Of a stretch of 52,487 nt of DNA, positions 37,056 through 44,906 are shown in pieces. The stretch comes from a virus. The notes under the pieces are model-generated. The model made no database searches. It was given only the letters and a program-made list of their open reading frames with translations, and was not told where the DNA came from. Position 1 is the stretch's first letter, and every line of letters starts with the position of its first letter. The position numbers and the translations under genes were made by a program. The stretch covers positions 1 through 52,487 of IMG/VR virus record IMGVR_UViG_3300035670_000291. The stretch is one strand, 5' to 3'.

Positions 37056-37685
37056 TTAAACTAATTCGTATCCTTTTAAATAGTATTCGTTTGCTTTTTT
37101 GTATTTAACTTCTACAAATTCACCATCTGGAGATTTCATAATAACTTTTTCATTTCTTCCAAAAGTTCTTTCTTTTTCAATAGTAGTAGAATAAACTCTA
37201 TCCAAAATAGTAATACCATCCAAATGATCAATCTCATGCTGAACTATAACGGTCATCATAGTTTCGGTAGATACCTGTTCTTTATCTCCATCCGAATTTA
37301 TTTCAAAAGTTAGTTCACCCAAATTATCGGTTTCAATTACAACTTTGCAAGGTCTAATTGTTTTTACAAAACTATCAATTGATTTTGGAATTGACAAACA
37401 TGCTTCATAAAATATAAACCCTTCTTTAGATTTTTCTTTTACCTTTGGGTTTAATAAAAATAATTCTCTATCTCTAAATTTAATTAGACATGCTCTTTTT
37501 TTAATTCCTAATTGAGTTGCAGAAATACCCAATCCAGGATATTCTAACATTCCTTGTTCTAAGGTTTTTCTCAATTCATCTGCTTCTTCTTGTGTAAATT
37601 CGCATCTTTCAACGGGAGTTTTAAGATATTCAAAAAACTCATTGTTGTCTAATCCGTTTGCTTTTTTGTTTTTAATTAATTTCAT
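37056..37685 (-). CDS. Peptide deformylase
   Basis: 209 residues with all three deformylase motifs: GLGISATQLG (51-60), E-A-C96-L-S and QHEIDH (H150, E151, H154). C96 and the two histidines bind the catalytic metal and E151 is the general base. It removes formyl groups from new N-termini. Phage-encoded deformylases are known from cyanophages and other large phages and may speed maturation of phage or host membrane proteins. The ATG overlaps the stop of the UV endonuclease gene by 4 bp. Confidence 0.9.
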   Translation of the reverse strand: MKLIKNKKANGLDNNEFFEYLKTPVERCEFTQEEADELRKTLEQGMLEYPGLGISATQLGIKKRACLIKFRDRELFLLNPKVKEKSKEGFIFYEACLSIPKSIDSFVKTIRPCKVVIETDNLGELTFEINSDGDKEQVSTETMMTVIVQHEIDHLDGITILDRVYSTTIEKERTFGRNEKVIMKSPDGEFVEVKYKKANEYYLKGYELV

Positions 37686-38623
37686 ATTTCGTAAGATTTA
37701 ACAGAAGGTAACCCACTATATTCACAGGTAACTTCTTTTATAAAAGGTATTATTGCTTTTTCTTTTGCTTTTGCTTCAACCATAACATATAAATCCAATT
37801 CGTATGTGTTGGGAAGGTTGTTAATATAATCGGAGTGTGCTTGGGGTTTTTCTTTTTTATTGTTTTCATGCAATGCTTTTGATTCCGAATAATGAACAAC
37901 CGGCACAATTCCTTTAGGCCAAGTTGTTACTGCTAATTTAACTGCCTGTTCTTCTGATAAATCACCTGTACAAAATTGATGGTGGTGATAATCAAAAACG
38001 ATTGGAATGCCAATTTTATTGTGTATATACATTAAATCTCTAACAGAGTACATAGATGCCTTATCATCATTTTCAACCGTAAGCCTCTTTTTAACCGATT
38101 CTGTCAACCTTTCAAAATTTGTACAGAATCTATCCATAGCTGCTATTTTATCCCCATATACCCCATTACAATGGATATTAATCTTATTGTATGGTGTTTG
38201 TGATAATCCCATAGCATCCATAATTCTACCATGAACCTCTAAATCTTTAATAGTATTTTCTACAACCGAATCTTTTGGAGAAACCAATACATTAAATGGT
38301 CCTGGATGGAAAGTTAATCGTTGATTATAGAATGTAGCCTTATCACCACATTTTTGTAAGATTTTATGAATTTCTTTCCAATCTTTTAATTGTTCAAATT
38401 CGTATTCGGTTGCCCACGGAAACATGTCCGAAGACATACGATAAAAATTAATACCATTTTGGTGATTCCAATCTATAATACGTTCTAAATCCGAAACATT
38501 TAGTAAAACCAAATCTGAAACATAATTTAGACCTTTTTGAGTAAAAGTTTTCTTAACCATACTTCTATTGGTTGTAACTTTTTTGCCCATACTCATATTA
38601 ATGCAAGCGTAACCTATATTCAT
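37682..38623 (-). CDS. UV damage endonuclease (UvsE/UvdE family)
   Basis: 313 residues, the usual length. The TIM-barrel pattern is clear: N-terminal MNIGYACINM, YRMSSDMFPWA, RLTFHPGPFNVL, NKINIHCNGVYGDK, LTVENDDKA, VFDYHHHQFC and VVHYSESK, with the conserved His/Glu/Asp residues that bind metals. It nicks 5' to pyrimidine dimers. In T4 this function is served by denV, an unrelated enzyme. A host-type promoter ends 4 nt before the ATG, implying early or middle expression and a leaderless mRNA. It is coupled to deformylase. Confidence 0.9.
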   Translation of the reverse strand: MNIGYACINMSMGKKVTTNRSMVKKTFTQKGLNYVSDLVLLNVSDLERIIDWNHQNGINFYRMSSDMFPWATEYEFEQLKDWKEIHKILQKCGDKATFYNQRLTFHPGPFNVLVSPKDSVVENTIKDLEVHGRIMDAMGLSQTPYNKINIHCNGVYGDKIAAMDRFCTNFERLTESVKKRLTVENDDKASMYSVRDLMYIHNKIGIPIVFDYHHHQFCTGDLSEEQAVKLAVTTWPKGIVPVVHYSESKALHENNKKEKPQAHSDYINNLPNTYELDLYVMVEAKAKEKAIIPFIKEVTCEYSGLPSVKSYEI

Positions 38624-38627
38624 ATAT

Positions 38628-38658
38628 CAAATATAGTAAAAATAATTGTAAATACCAA
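38628..38658 (-). promoter_or_regulatory. Host-type promoter TTG-N20-TATATTTG for UV endonuclease
   Basis: Minus-strand TTG at 38658-38656, 20-nt spacer, perfect TATATTTG at 38635-38628, 4 nt before the ATG at 38623. Confidence 0.7.
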
Positions 38659-38661
38659 AAA

Positions 38662-39900
38662 TTAGTAGGTTTTTACTAAATCGTTATTATTTTTATCTTG
38701 ATTTCCCTTTTTATAACGCAACCAATAATTAACGGCGTTCTGGTCATTTATCCATTTTGATTTATCAGACCAATCAAAATCAGGATTTGCGTAGTAAGGA
38801 ACTCTATTGCGTATTTCTCTAGCTCTTGCAGCTGATTTTGGTGCAAATTCATCAATCATACCATCACCATCCGTATCGTATCCATCTATATTACCATCAC
38901 CATCCAAATCTATTGGTATTCTAACATTTTCTTTAATAGGAGAGGCAACCGGTTCAATACTATCAACAGGAACTTCTATTGAAACGGGCACATCTATTCC
39001 CGATACAGGTATTTCAATAATTTCTTCAATTATTTCTTCTTCTTTTGGAATTTCTCCATAAACTTCATACGTTTTTGGAGATTTTCTAATAAATTTTGAA
39101 AAAAATGTTGATTTTTTTGGTTTTTTTTCAATGATTTCTTCTTCTTTCTTTTTCCCAATACCAATCAATCCATTGAAAGCTATAATTAATGCAACTGCCA
39201 ATGGATCAAACACAATTACTATCAAAAGTATGAAAAATTTAACTACCGTATTCAATTCAAACCCAAATGCTTCTGCTACAAAACGGAATCCACCAACTTC
39301 TTTTTCTAATTCTATATTATTGTTTTTAATTGCATTGATTGAATCTAAAGCAACGTTGTTTTCTTTAGATAATTCATCAATTCTTTGGGATATAGTTGCT
39401 ATTTCCTTATCTGCATTACGAATCATTTGCGATACTCTTGCGGTAGATTTATCTTTATCAATTTGTTTAGATAAATTTGCTTCCTGAGAGTTACGAATTT
39501 GTTGTAAATTGTTAATTTGTGTAGTAAAACGTGTAATTTCGTTCTCATTTTTGGTAATTCTTGTTTGATATACTGCAATATCTCTATCTACCTTTTGTAA
39601 TTCTAAATTTTGTTGCTGGAATGCATTTGACAAATATCCAAAAATACCAGCAGAGGTAATTAACATCAATACAATAACTGCGGATGTTAAATACCATTTG
39701 TTAAATCCTTTAATTTCATCCCATTTTTGTTTCAAATAAGTAGCAGCCACTAATTTAGCTAGTTCCAAAGAACTCGCCATTACCATAACCGCAACAGATG
39801 AACCACTAAACAAAACACCCAATCCTGTTACAGAGAAAAACGCAGCACAACCTGCGATAATAATTGCGGAAAATCCGACAAGAAATTTAAGCCAATTCAT
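38662..39900 (-). CDS. Multi-pass membrane protein with coiled coil and EF-hand/dockerin-like Ca-binding tail
   Basis: 412 residues. Transmembrane segments: ~5-30, ~35-52, ~72-92, and FFILLIVIVFDPLAVALIIAF near 220-245. Between the third and fourth lies a coiled coil rich in Q/N/K/E (~95-195). The tail (~250-412) is charged, with IPIDLDGDGNIDGYDTDGDG near 343-366: two DxDGDGxxD loops of the type that bind Ca in dockerin, EF-hand or thrombospondin-3 repeats. Such a protein could sit in the host inner membrane and sense or bind Ca. It is 4 bp from the 58-residue gene. Not assignable to a family. Confidence 0.7.
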   Translation of the reverse strand: MNWLKFLVGFSAIIIAGCAAFFSVTGLGVLFSGSSVAVMVMASSLELAKLVAATYLKQKWDEIKGFNKWYLTSAVIVLMLITSAGIFGYLSNAFQQQNLELQKVDRDIAVYQTRITKNENEITRFTTQINNLQQIRNSQEANLSKQIDKDKSTARVSQMIRNADKEIATISQRIDELSKENNVALDSINAIKNNNIELEKEVGGFRFVAEAFGFELNTVVKFFILLIVIVFDPLAVALIIAFNGLIGIGKKKEEEIIEKKPKKSTFFSKFIRKSPKTYEVYGEIPKEEEIIEEIIEIPVSGIDVPVSIEVPVDSIEPVASPIKENVRIPIDLDGDGNIDGYDTDGDGMIDEFAPKSAARAREIRNRVPYYANPDFDWSDKSKWINDQNAVNYWLRYKKGNQDKNNNDLVKTY

Positions 39901-39904
39901 ATTA

Positions 39905-40081
39905 TTAGTGATTTACGCTAACCAAATCCTCAATTCTTTCTACAATTTTTTTAGAATCATTAATTGTATTAACTATATCTCCATGAGATAGGATTTGGGA
40001 TCCGTTAGCTGCATTATCTAAAATGCGTAACTTTCCTTTGAGAGTATCTAATAATGTTAGTATTTTATCATTGTACATCAT
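39905..40081 (-). CDS. Small alpha-helical hypothetical protein (58 aa)
   Basis: 58 residues, ATG at 40081 and TAA at 39905-39907. Helical and amphipathic (ILTLLDTLKGKLRILDNAAN, then ILSHGDIVNTINDSKKIVER). It lies between a late-type motif 7 nt upstream and the membrane protein gene 4 bp downstream, so it starts that unit. Function unknown. Confidence 0.65.
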   Translation of the reverse strand: MMYNDKILTLLDTLKGKLRILDNAANGSQILSHGDIVNTINDSKKIVERIEDLVSVNH

Positions 40082-40088
40082 AGTAGTA

Positions 40089-40097
40089 ATAAATATA
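40089..40097 (-). promoter_or_regulatory. Putative late promoter element TATATTTAT
   Basis: Coding-strand TATATTTAT 7 nt before the ATG at 40081, just behind the terminator at 40114-40140. Confidence 0.45.
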
Positions 40098-40113
40098 TTT
40101 TTTATAAATAAAA

Positions 40114-40140
40114 AGGGGAGTAGTTTTTTTCTACTCCCCT
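40114..40140 (-). terminator. Intrinsic terminator after Hsp20
   Basis: Perfect 10-bp inverted repeat AGGGGAGTAG / CTACTCCCCT with a 7-nt loop; on the minus strand it is followed by TTTTATTTAT. It lies 21 bp after the Hsp20 stop. Confidence 0.85.
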
Positions 40141-40161
40141 AATTTACTAAAAATAACTGAA

Positions 40162-40542
40162 TTAACCAAGCTTTAAGGTTAATTTTTTGGGTTTGGCTTC
40201 CTCTCTTTTTTCCAAAGTAATTAGAAGAATACCATTTTTGATTTCGGCTTTTGCTTTTGTTCCATCAAAAACTTTACTGACTCGGATCGTTTCATCTATA
40301 TCAGCGACAATTTTATTAAAAGTTTCGTTTCCTTCTTCTTTCTTTGCTTTTACATGAATTTTATCCTCATAACAACTAATATCAATGTTTTTAGGGTCAT
40401 GTCCTAAAACGGATAAAGCAATTGTTGCAAGGTCATCTTTTACATCTACTGCAAATTTTGAAGGGACAAATGTAGTTGAATGATTTTCCCAAGTTGTGTT
40501 TGTTTCATTGAACAATTCATCAAATAATTTTGAATAATACAT
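40162..40542 (-). CDS. Small heat-shock protein (Hsp20 / alpha-crystallin)
   Basis: 126 residues. The alpha-crystallin domain spans ~28-115: LATIALSVLGHDPKNIDISC, IHVKAKKEE, ETIRVSKVFDGTKAKAEIKN and the hallmark GILLITLEK. Hsp20-like proteins are common in cyanophages and related T4-like phages. As a holdase it may protect phage proteins during assembly. An upstream gap of 86 bp separates it from the HD gene; a terminator follows it. Confidence 0.88.
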   Translation of the reverse strand: MYYSKLFDELFNETNTTWENHSTTFVPSKFAVDVKDDLATIALSVLGHDPKNIDISCYEDKIHVKAKKEEGNETFNKIVADIDETIRVSKVFDGTKAKAEIKNGILLITLEKREEAKPKKLTLKLG

Positions 40543-40628
40543 GATTTTAAATTTTTTTAGTTAATAAATTTAGTTATATAGTTCAATTTCAATACCAACT
40601 ATTAAAATCGGAAAAAATGTCATTAAAA

Positions 40629-41279
40629 TTATAGATTTATGTTATTTTGTCTTTCAATTATAGTAGACATGTGGTCTGCCCAATGCATAATAAACTGTAA
40701 TTTATATTTCAATTGCTTTTTAATATCATGCCCCTTCAGATACTTTTGATTATCTTCATCGTACATACCATCGGTAAGTTTTATTGCAAAGTATTCTTTT
40801 TCATTATATTGAATACCATAGTGGTTTAATGTATAAAAAGTTCTATCGGTAAGAGTCATATATGATATTTCTTCATTTCTTTTAAACAAATGACCACCGT
40901 TTTTAATTTGCCAATCATTATCATTTGGAATGTAATGTATCTGACCTTTGATACCTAACTTTCCTAAATCGTGATGGAAACAACTGAATATAAGTTCTTC
41001 ATCGGAAAAATCTATTTCACCACCTTGTGAAATAAATAACTCTTTCATTTTTAATGCAGACTTTGTTACATTCAATATGTGGTCTATATATCCACCAATA
41101 TATGCATTATGGTAATGTTTGGAACCAGATGCTGGTGATAGGGTTAAATTAATACCCAATTCTTCTTCAGAGTACATATGTAGTAACTTTTCCAATCTAT
41201 CGCCTGTAAAGGATTTCTTTATGAAGGTGATAAACCTATCATAGTTTTGTTTTAATTCTTGTTCTGTTTTTTGTTTCAT
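40629..41279 (-). CDS. HD-domain phosphohydrolase
   Basis: 216 residues. Metal-binding HD motifs: YIDHILNVTKSAL, FHHDLGKLG (~101-109) and HWADHMSTIIE near the C-terminus; the central LNHYGIQY supplies another histidine. HD enzymes of this size cut nucleotides or (p)ppGpp-like molecules; phage versions can also be nucleases. The substrate cannot be read from the sequence. It is part of a tight run of genes (3 bp to the next upstream gene). Confidence 0.8.
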   Translation of the reverse strand: MKQKTEQELKQNYDRFITFIKKSFTGDRLEKLLHMYSEEELGINLTLSPASGSKHYHNAYIGGYIDHILNVTKSALKMKELFISQGGEIDFSDEELIFSCFHHDLGKLGIKGQIHYIPNDNDWQIKNGGHLFKRNEEISYMTLTDRTFYTLNHYGIQYNEKEYFAIKLTDGMYDEDNQKYLKGHDIKKQLKYKLQFIMHWADHMSTIIERQNNINL

Positions 41280-41282
41280 GTT

Positions 41283-41603
41283 TTAATGTTTAAGTAATAA
41301 ATCTTTTTTAGTAATTATTTTATATAAAATTTCAACTTCTTCTTCACTCATCAATTCTGGCAAATCTTCCTCAAACAATCTCAATGTATAAACCACTTCA
41401 CCATTTTCATCCTGAAATTCATCTGATTCTGAACTAAATAATGCAGGAACGGATTCTACATCATTCAATTCATCTTCCGATATTTCAATCAAAGGAATCA
41501 TATAATAATGATATGAACCATCTTCATCCGATGCATCTACTCTATGCGCTTTCCATTTTTGAAAACTTGCTTCTGTTATTGGTGTTTCAGGAACTATTAT
41601 CAT
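41283..41603 (-). CDS. Hypothetical acidic protein
   Basis: 106 residues, strongly acidic (SEDELNDVESVP, LFEEDLPELMSEEEVEILYK). No motif recognised. The ATG overlaps the stop of the zinc-ribbon gene (TAATG) and it is followed 3 bp later by the HD gene. It may act as a small regulator or DNA mimic; the latter is only a guess from charge. Confidence 0.65.
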   Translation of the reverse strand: MIIVPETPITEASFQKWKAHRVDASDEDGSYHYYMIPLIEISEDELNDVESVPALFSSESDEFQDENGEVVYTLRLFEEDLPELMSEEEVEILYKIITKKDLLLKH

Positions 41604-41863
41604 TATAATGTATCTTTTAAAATATCTCTATAATTTTTATCAGATTCTTCCCACTTCTTCAATGGGCAAGAATTGTATATGGGTGAAAATATCTTTTTAT
41701 TAATTGGACATCCGCAATTACCACAAACAATTACATTTATAACATTTGTTTTAATGTGTTCGCACCCATTACATATTTCCAATCTATTCAATGCTATTTC
41801 TTTCTCTTTTTCTGATCCTGTAAACGAACTAAACCAGGCTCTTACTATTTCTTTTACATTCAT
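41603..41863 (-). CDS. Small zinc-ribbon protein
   Basis: 86 residues with cysteines C-x2-C (ICNGCEHI), C-x2-C-x-C (CGNCGCP) and a single C (NSCPLKKW), a likely zinc-binding fold that occurs in many T4-like phages (recalled). It has no other domain. It overlaps its upstream neighbour by 4 bp (ATGA). Function unknown. Confidence 0.75.
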   Translation of the reverse strand: MNVKEIVRAWFSSFTGSEKEKEIALNRLEICNGCEHIKTNVINVIVCGNCGCPINKKIFSPIYNSCPLKKWEESDKNYRDILKDTL

Positions 41864-42162
41864 AATTTACTTTTTATTTCTTCGATATACTTACATCTTT
41901 CATATAATTCTAAATTAATAAATTTACCTTCAATGAAATCCAATAACTCCGCATATTCTTCCCTACGGATTGTTACATAAAACGGAAAATTCTTATATTT
42001 GAAAATGATTATCTCTTTAGCAGATTTATTCTTTTTGAAATTATTGATTATATCAACAATCTCATCCATAATATCTACGGATAAATTCATAGTGTGGATT
42101 ACATCTGACCAATGATACTTAACATATCCTTTTTCAATCTTACTCAACACTTTTACATTCAT
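41860..42162 (-). CDS. Hypothetical protein
   Basis: 100 residues from the ATG at 42162; a longer frame starts at a TTG inside the -7 promoter box and is rejected. Mixed alpha/beta with an NNFKKNKSAKEII stretch and a Glu/Lys-rich C-terminus. Not recognised. It is the first gene of a run leading to the HD protein and has a host-type promoter 3 nt before the start. Confidence 0.7.
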   Translation of the reverse strand: MNVKVLSKIEKGYVKYHWSDVIHTMNLSVDIMDEIVDIINNFKKNKSAKEIIIFKYKNFPFYVTIRREEYAELLDFIEGKFINLELYERCKYIEEIKSKL

Positions 42163-42165
42163 AAC

Positions 42166-42195
42166 CAAATATACAACTATTTTTTCACTTTACAA
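42166..42195 (-). promoter_or_regulatory. Host-type promoter TTG-N19-TATATTTG
   Basis: Minus-strand TTG at 42195-42193, 19-nt spacer, TATATTTG at 42173-42166, 3 nt before the ATG at 42162. The spacer GTGAAAAAATAGTTG is nearly identical to that of the promoter at 47746-47776. Confidence 0.7.
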
Positions 42196-42207
42196 AATAG
42201 AAATAAA

Positions 42208-42225
42208 GGGGCGGGGGTTGGGGGG
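42208..42225 (+). other. G-run cluster (G4-C-G5-TT-G6), possible quadruplex
   Basis: Runs of 4, 5 and 6 G on the plus strand within an A+T-rich spacer; the coding strand has the C-runs. It lies between the stop at 42281 and the promoter at 42166-42195 and could impede polymerase arriving from the 42281-44892 operon. Confidence 0.5.
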
Positions 42226-42280
42226 AAAGTCGGATTTTTACAAATTTTTCCAGAAATCCAAGAAATTTCCAAAAATAGTA

Positions 42281-43090
42281 TTAAACTACAGTTGAACCAG
42301 TTACCGGTGGTAATTGTAATCCAATGGTATCATAACTCTTAAACAATACAGTATGCGTCGAATCTTCCTCTGCCGATGCTACTCTCGATATAGTTGTAGT
42401 TCCGTTATTAGGTGGTAGGGTTGCGTTAAAGAACACATACTTAATAGAATTGAAATCTTCCCTTAACAGTTTTAATCTTTGAGATACACCACCCAAAAAC
42501 TCCGTTAGTTTTGCTCTATCCAAATAGTTATCCTTTTGTTTAGTAGCAGTTACAAGAACATCAATAGAATAATCGCCGGCAAATTTCCAATTCCAAAGAG
42601 TAAACACATCCGCCGGTGGGATATCTCTATTTTCATTCAAAAAATAATTTACTTGCTCCAAAACACTTTTTGGTATTCCACTCACCAATTCACCTTCGTA
42701 TAGATAATCAACGGAATCAACGCCGGCATTACGATTCTTTATATCTCTTTCTTCTCCTTTTATAGCAAGACCGGTAGTGGTAATTTTGATTATCGGTATT
42801 CCTCCACCCAACATTACTCCATTTACAGGCCCTACCTTTAAGGGTGAGTAATGCAAGTTTCCAGATACTTCTGCTTCTCCTATATCAGTTAGGGTTTGGG
42901 GGGAACAAACATTCACTCCATCTATATTCACAATAATTCCATCTACTTCTAATAAGGGTAGAGGGGCTGGGGTAAGGGGAGGAGCAAACGGTATGTTTAG
43001 AGGGGGTACTCCACTACCGGCCGAAATTACCCAACCATTAGTTCCTTTACTATATCTTTGTGGATTACTATTTAATATCGGTGCTGCCAT
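42281..43090 (-). CDS. Hypothetical protein with Pro-rich N-terminal part
   Basis: 269 residues. Residues ~28-48 are Pro-rich (VPPLNIPFAPPLTPAPLPLL). The middle is beta-rich and Gly-rich (GPVNGVMLGGGIPIIKI), the C-terminal third is helical then beta. It uses CCC/CCG-type codons far more than its neighbours, giving G-runs on the template strand. I do not recognise a family; a small virion or tail-completion protein is possible. It overlaps the 91-residue gene by 23 bp and is the last gene of its operon. Confidence 0.65.
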   Translation of the reverse strand: MAAPILNSNPQRYSKGTNGWVISAGSGVPPLNIPFAPPLTPAPLPLLEVDGIIVNIDGVNVCSPQTLTDIGEAEVSGNLHYSPLKVGPVNGVMLGGGIPIIKITTTGLAIKGEERDIKNRNAGVDSVDYLYEGELVSGIPKSVLEQVNYFLNENRDIPPADVFTLWNWKFAGDYSIDVLVTATKQKDNYLDRAKLTEFLGGVSQRLKLLREDFNSIKYVFFNATLPPNNGTTTISRVASAEEDSTHTVLFKSYDTIGLQLPPVTGSTVV

Positions 43091-43343
43091 TTAATATCTT
43101 TTTATAGAACGTACTTTCTTTCTCTCTTTTATCTCTTCCTTTTTCCATCTTCAAAACCTTTCTTCTAAATTCTTTGTATTCTCCGTTAACGATTGCTTTT
43201 GCTATAACCTTATTCACATTTATATCATCCATCTTTATTCCTCTTCCGATTCTTTTATCCGATGGAGGTGCCATATACGATGCTACACCCGTTGAGCATC
43301 CAAAGGTTCTTGCTACGTTGATATATGTTTCTTCTCGTAACAC
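43068..43343 (-). CDS. Small basic hypothetical protein
   Basis: 91 residues, GTG start at 43343 placed 1 bp after the stop of the 47-residue gene, which suggests re-initiation. Lys/Arg-rich C-terminal half (KMEKGRDKREKE). The order N-terminal Cys-containing turn, MAPPSDKRIGRGIK, helix is not a known motif to me. An ATG at residue 24 is an alternative start. Confidence 0.6.
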   Translation of the reverse strand: MLREETYINVARTFGCSTGVASYMAPPSDKRIGRGIKMDDINVNKVIAKAIVNGEYKEFRRKVLKMEKGRDKREKESTFYKKILNGSTDIK

Positions 43344-43344
43344 C

Positions 43345-43488
43345 TTATCCTTTTGATTGGGTTAATGGGGTTATCATACTTAACGCAATCGCATTCAATA
43401 CTTTTTGATTATCCTCTACTAACTTCTTCCACTTTAATCCGTTCTTTCTACTTTTCATTGGTCTGGGTTTGGGTTGCTTCTTTGCCAT
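43345..43488 (-). CDS. Very small basic protein (47 aa)
   Basis: 47 residues, ATG at 43488 and TAA at 43345-43347. The N-terminal half is extremely basic (KKQPKPRPMKSRKNGLKWKK), the C-terminal half a short helix. It starts 2 bp after the stop of the 274-residue gene, so it fits the operon. It could be a DNA- or RNA-binding or packaged head protein. Confidence 0.6.
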   Translation of the reverse strand: MAKKQPKPRPMKSRKNGLKWKKLVEDNQKVLNAIALSMITPLTQSKG

Positions 43489-43490
43489 AC

Positions 43491-44315
43491 TTATTTAGTT
43501 TTCTTTTTACTGAATGTTAGAATTTTACCTCTTGCATCTGGTTTCCATTGGTTTACTGTTATTACTTCTCCGGATACCATGCTCTTCAATTTTTCTTCTA
43601 TCTTTTTAATTTCCTTTTCCTTTGATGTCTTTGCTGTTGGTGCGTAATCACTTATATAGGATGTATCCCATATAACATCTATCAATTGGATTTCGTTCAC
43701 CAAAAATTCGTTCCAATCTGCGTAAGTATTATCCATATCTGCGAAATAACTCAATATATCCTTTTTATGGGTTTTAGCGAATTTAGTTGCTACATCTATA
43801 TAATCCTTTAAGAATTTACGGATTTCTTTATTTTGTTCATCACCAAATGTTTCCATATGTGATATCTCTCTTCCTCTTTGTTTGAATTTGTTTTTACTAA
43901 ATTCACTGGCCCATAATGTATAAATGTTACTATGAGTTTCATCACGAAAATTAAGCCATCTTCTTCCTTCGTTATCTGGTTTAGACATAATATCATCCAA
44001 TCCTTTCACCAACAAAGTTCCTTCTAAATAAAACAATACACCATCTTCCCATATTCCCATTAATCCATTACTGATTGTACTATTTGGTACTTTGGTTGTT
44101 GTACTTATAGTCTTTTTAGTTCCCTGTAATCCGTTTAGTTGATCTAATCTTTTTATAGATGTTATATGAAATGTTCTAACACGTTTACCTTTATTCAACA
44201 TCTTTCCTATTTCAGGTGTTATTGGAAATGCCTCATTCATCCAAGCCAATTCAAATGCGTGCTTCACCCATTGTGCGTCTACACCTTCCAATAATAAATC
44301 CTTTAACTTTATCAT
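43491..44315 (-). CDS. Putative capsid-targeted protein; weak ADP-ribosyltransferase-like features
   Basis: 274 residues. The N-terminus MIKLKDLLLEG resembles the capsid-targeting leaders of T4 internal head proteins, cut after L/I-x-E (here LLE|G). The next gene upstream starts with almost the same leader. Residues ~45-130 read RVRTFHITSIKRL, LQGTKKTISTTTK, GVLFYLEGTLL and NEGRRWLNF, a pattern I associate loosely with R-S-E-class ADP-ribosyltransferase folds (Arg strand, STT motif). The glutamate cannot be placed with certainty. If right, it would be packaged and injected like T4 Alt. Family assignment is tentative. Confidence 0.55.
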   Translation of the reverse strand: MIKLKDLLLEGVDAQWVKHAFELAWMNEAFPITPEIGKMLNKGKRVRTFHITSIKRLDQLNGLQGTKKTISTTTKVPNSTISNGLMGIWEDGVLFYLEGTLLVKGLDDIMSKPDNEGRRWLNFRDETHSNIYTLWASEFSKNKFKQRGREISHMETFGDEQNKEIRKFLKDYIDVATKFAKTHKKDILSYFADMDNTYADWNEFLVNEIQLIDVIWDTSYISDYAPTAKTSKEKEIKKIEEKLKSMVSGEVITVNQWKPDARGKILTFSKKKTK

Positions 44316-44668
44316 TACTTCTGTTTGTGTTTAATTATTAGTTCACCTAATACTTCTATTAGTCCAACTAATTTCTGAAATTCAATTTGTTCGAAACCAT
44401 CTGCTTCCGTTATACCACAAAGGGTATTCAAATAATTAGTATATTCAGTTTCTGCCATTTTACAATCAAACATACCATCAACTGCGTTTTGGTAGTATGG
44501 TAGTTTAACTACAAAGTGGTTATAAGTTAAAAGTGCGGGTCCACCTTTCTCTTTTGCGTTCTCTGCTATCTTCGTTGCTCCCTCTAATCTTTTTTTACAA
44601 AATTCTATGAACTCTTTGTTATCTACTTTAACTTCTTCTTGTTCTAACAATGATTTTAACTTAATCAT
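44315..44668 (-). CDS. Hypothetical protein with capsid-targeting-like leader
   Basis: 117 residues starting MIKLKSLLEQEE, matching the leader of the adjacent 274-residue protein and containing an L-x-E type cleavage site. The rest is helical, with Cys near 24 and 76 and a Lys-rich end. Its stop overlaps the next ATG by 1 bp. A small internal head protein is the simplest reading; not proven. Confidence 0.6.
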   Translation of the reverse strand: MIKLKSLLEQEEVKVDNKEFIEFCKKRLEGATKIAENAKEKGGPALLTYNHFVVKLPYYQNAVDGMFDCKMAETEYTNYLNTLCGITEADGFEQIEFQKLVGLIEVLGELIIKHKQK

Positions 44669-44673
44669 ATTAA

Positions 44674-44892
44674 TTATATTTTACCCTTAACATCTTTTAA
44701 TGAACTATTAACTCTGTCTACAATTTTGGATAAATCATTTATCATAGATTTATCAATCCTATCCATCTTCATTTTATTCATTACATTAATTACACTTTCT
44801 AATGTTTTCAACTCATGCATTAATGGATATAGGAGTATTTCTTTCTCTAACTTTTGTTTTTGTTTTTCCTTTTCTTTAATTGATTCTGCCAT
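44674..44892 (-). CDS. Small coiled-coil protein
   Basis: 72 residues, charged coiled coil (SIKEKEKQKQKLEKEILLY, then LSKIVDRVNSSLKDVKGKI). First gene of the operon that carries the two leader-bearing proteins; a late-type motif lies 14 nt before its ATG. Possibly a scaffold-like or head protein; no family recognised. Confidence 0.65.
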   Translation of the reverse strand: MAESIKEKEKQKQKLEKEILLYPLMHELKTLESVINVMNKMKMDRIDKSMINDLSKIVDRVNSSLKDVKGKI

Positions 44893-44906
44893 CTTAAACG
44901 TTTCAT

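Noticed and set aside
42281-43090. Quadruplex at 42956-42979 as a dedicated regulatory element
   Set aside because: It is fully explained by Pro codons of the N-terminal segment; kept only as a compositional oddity.
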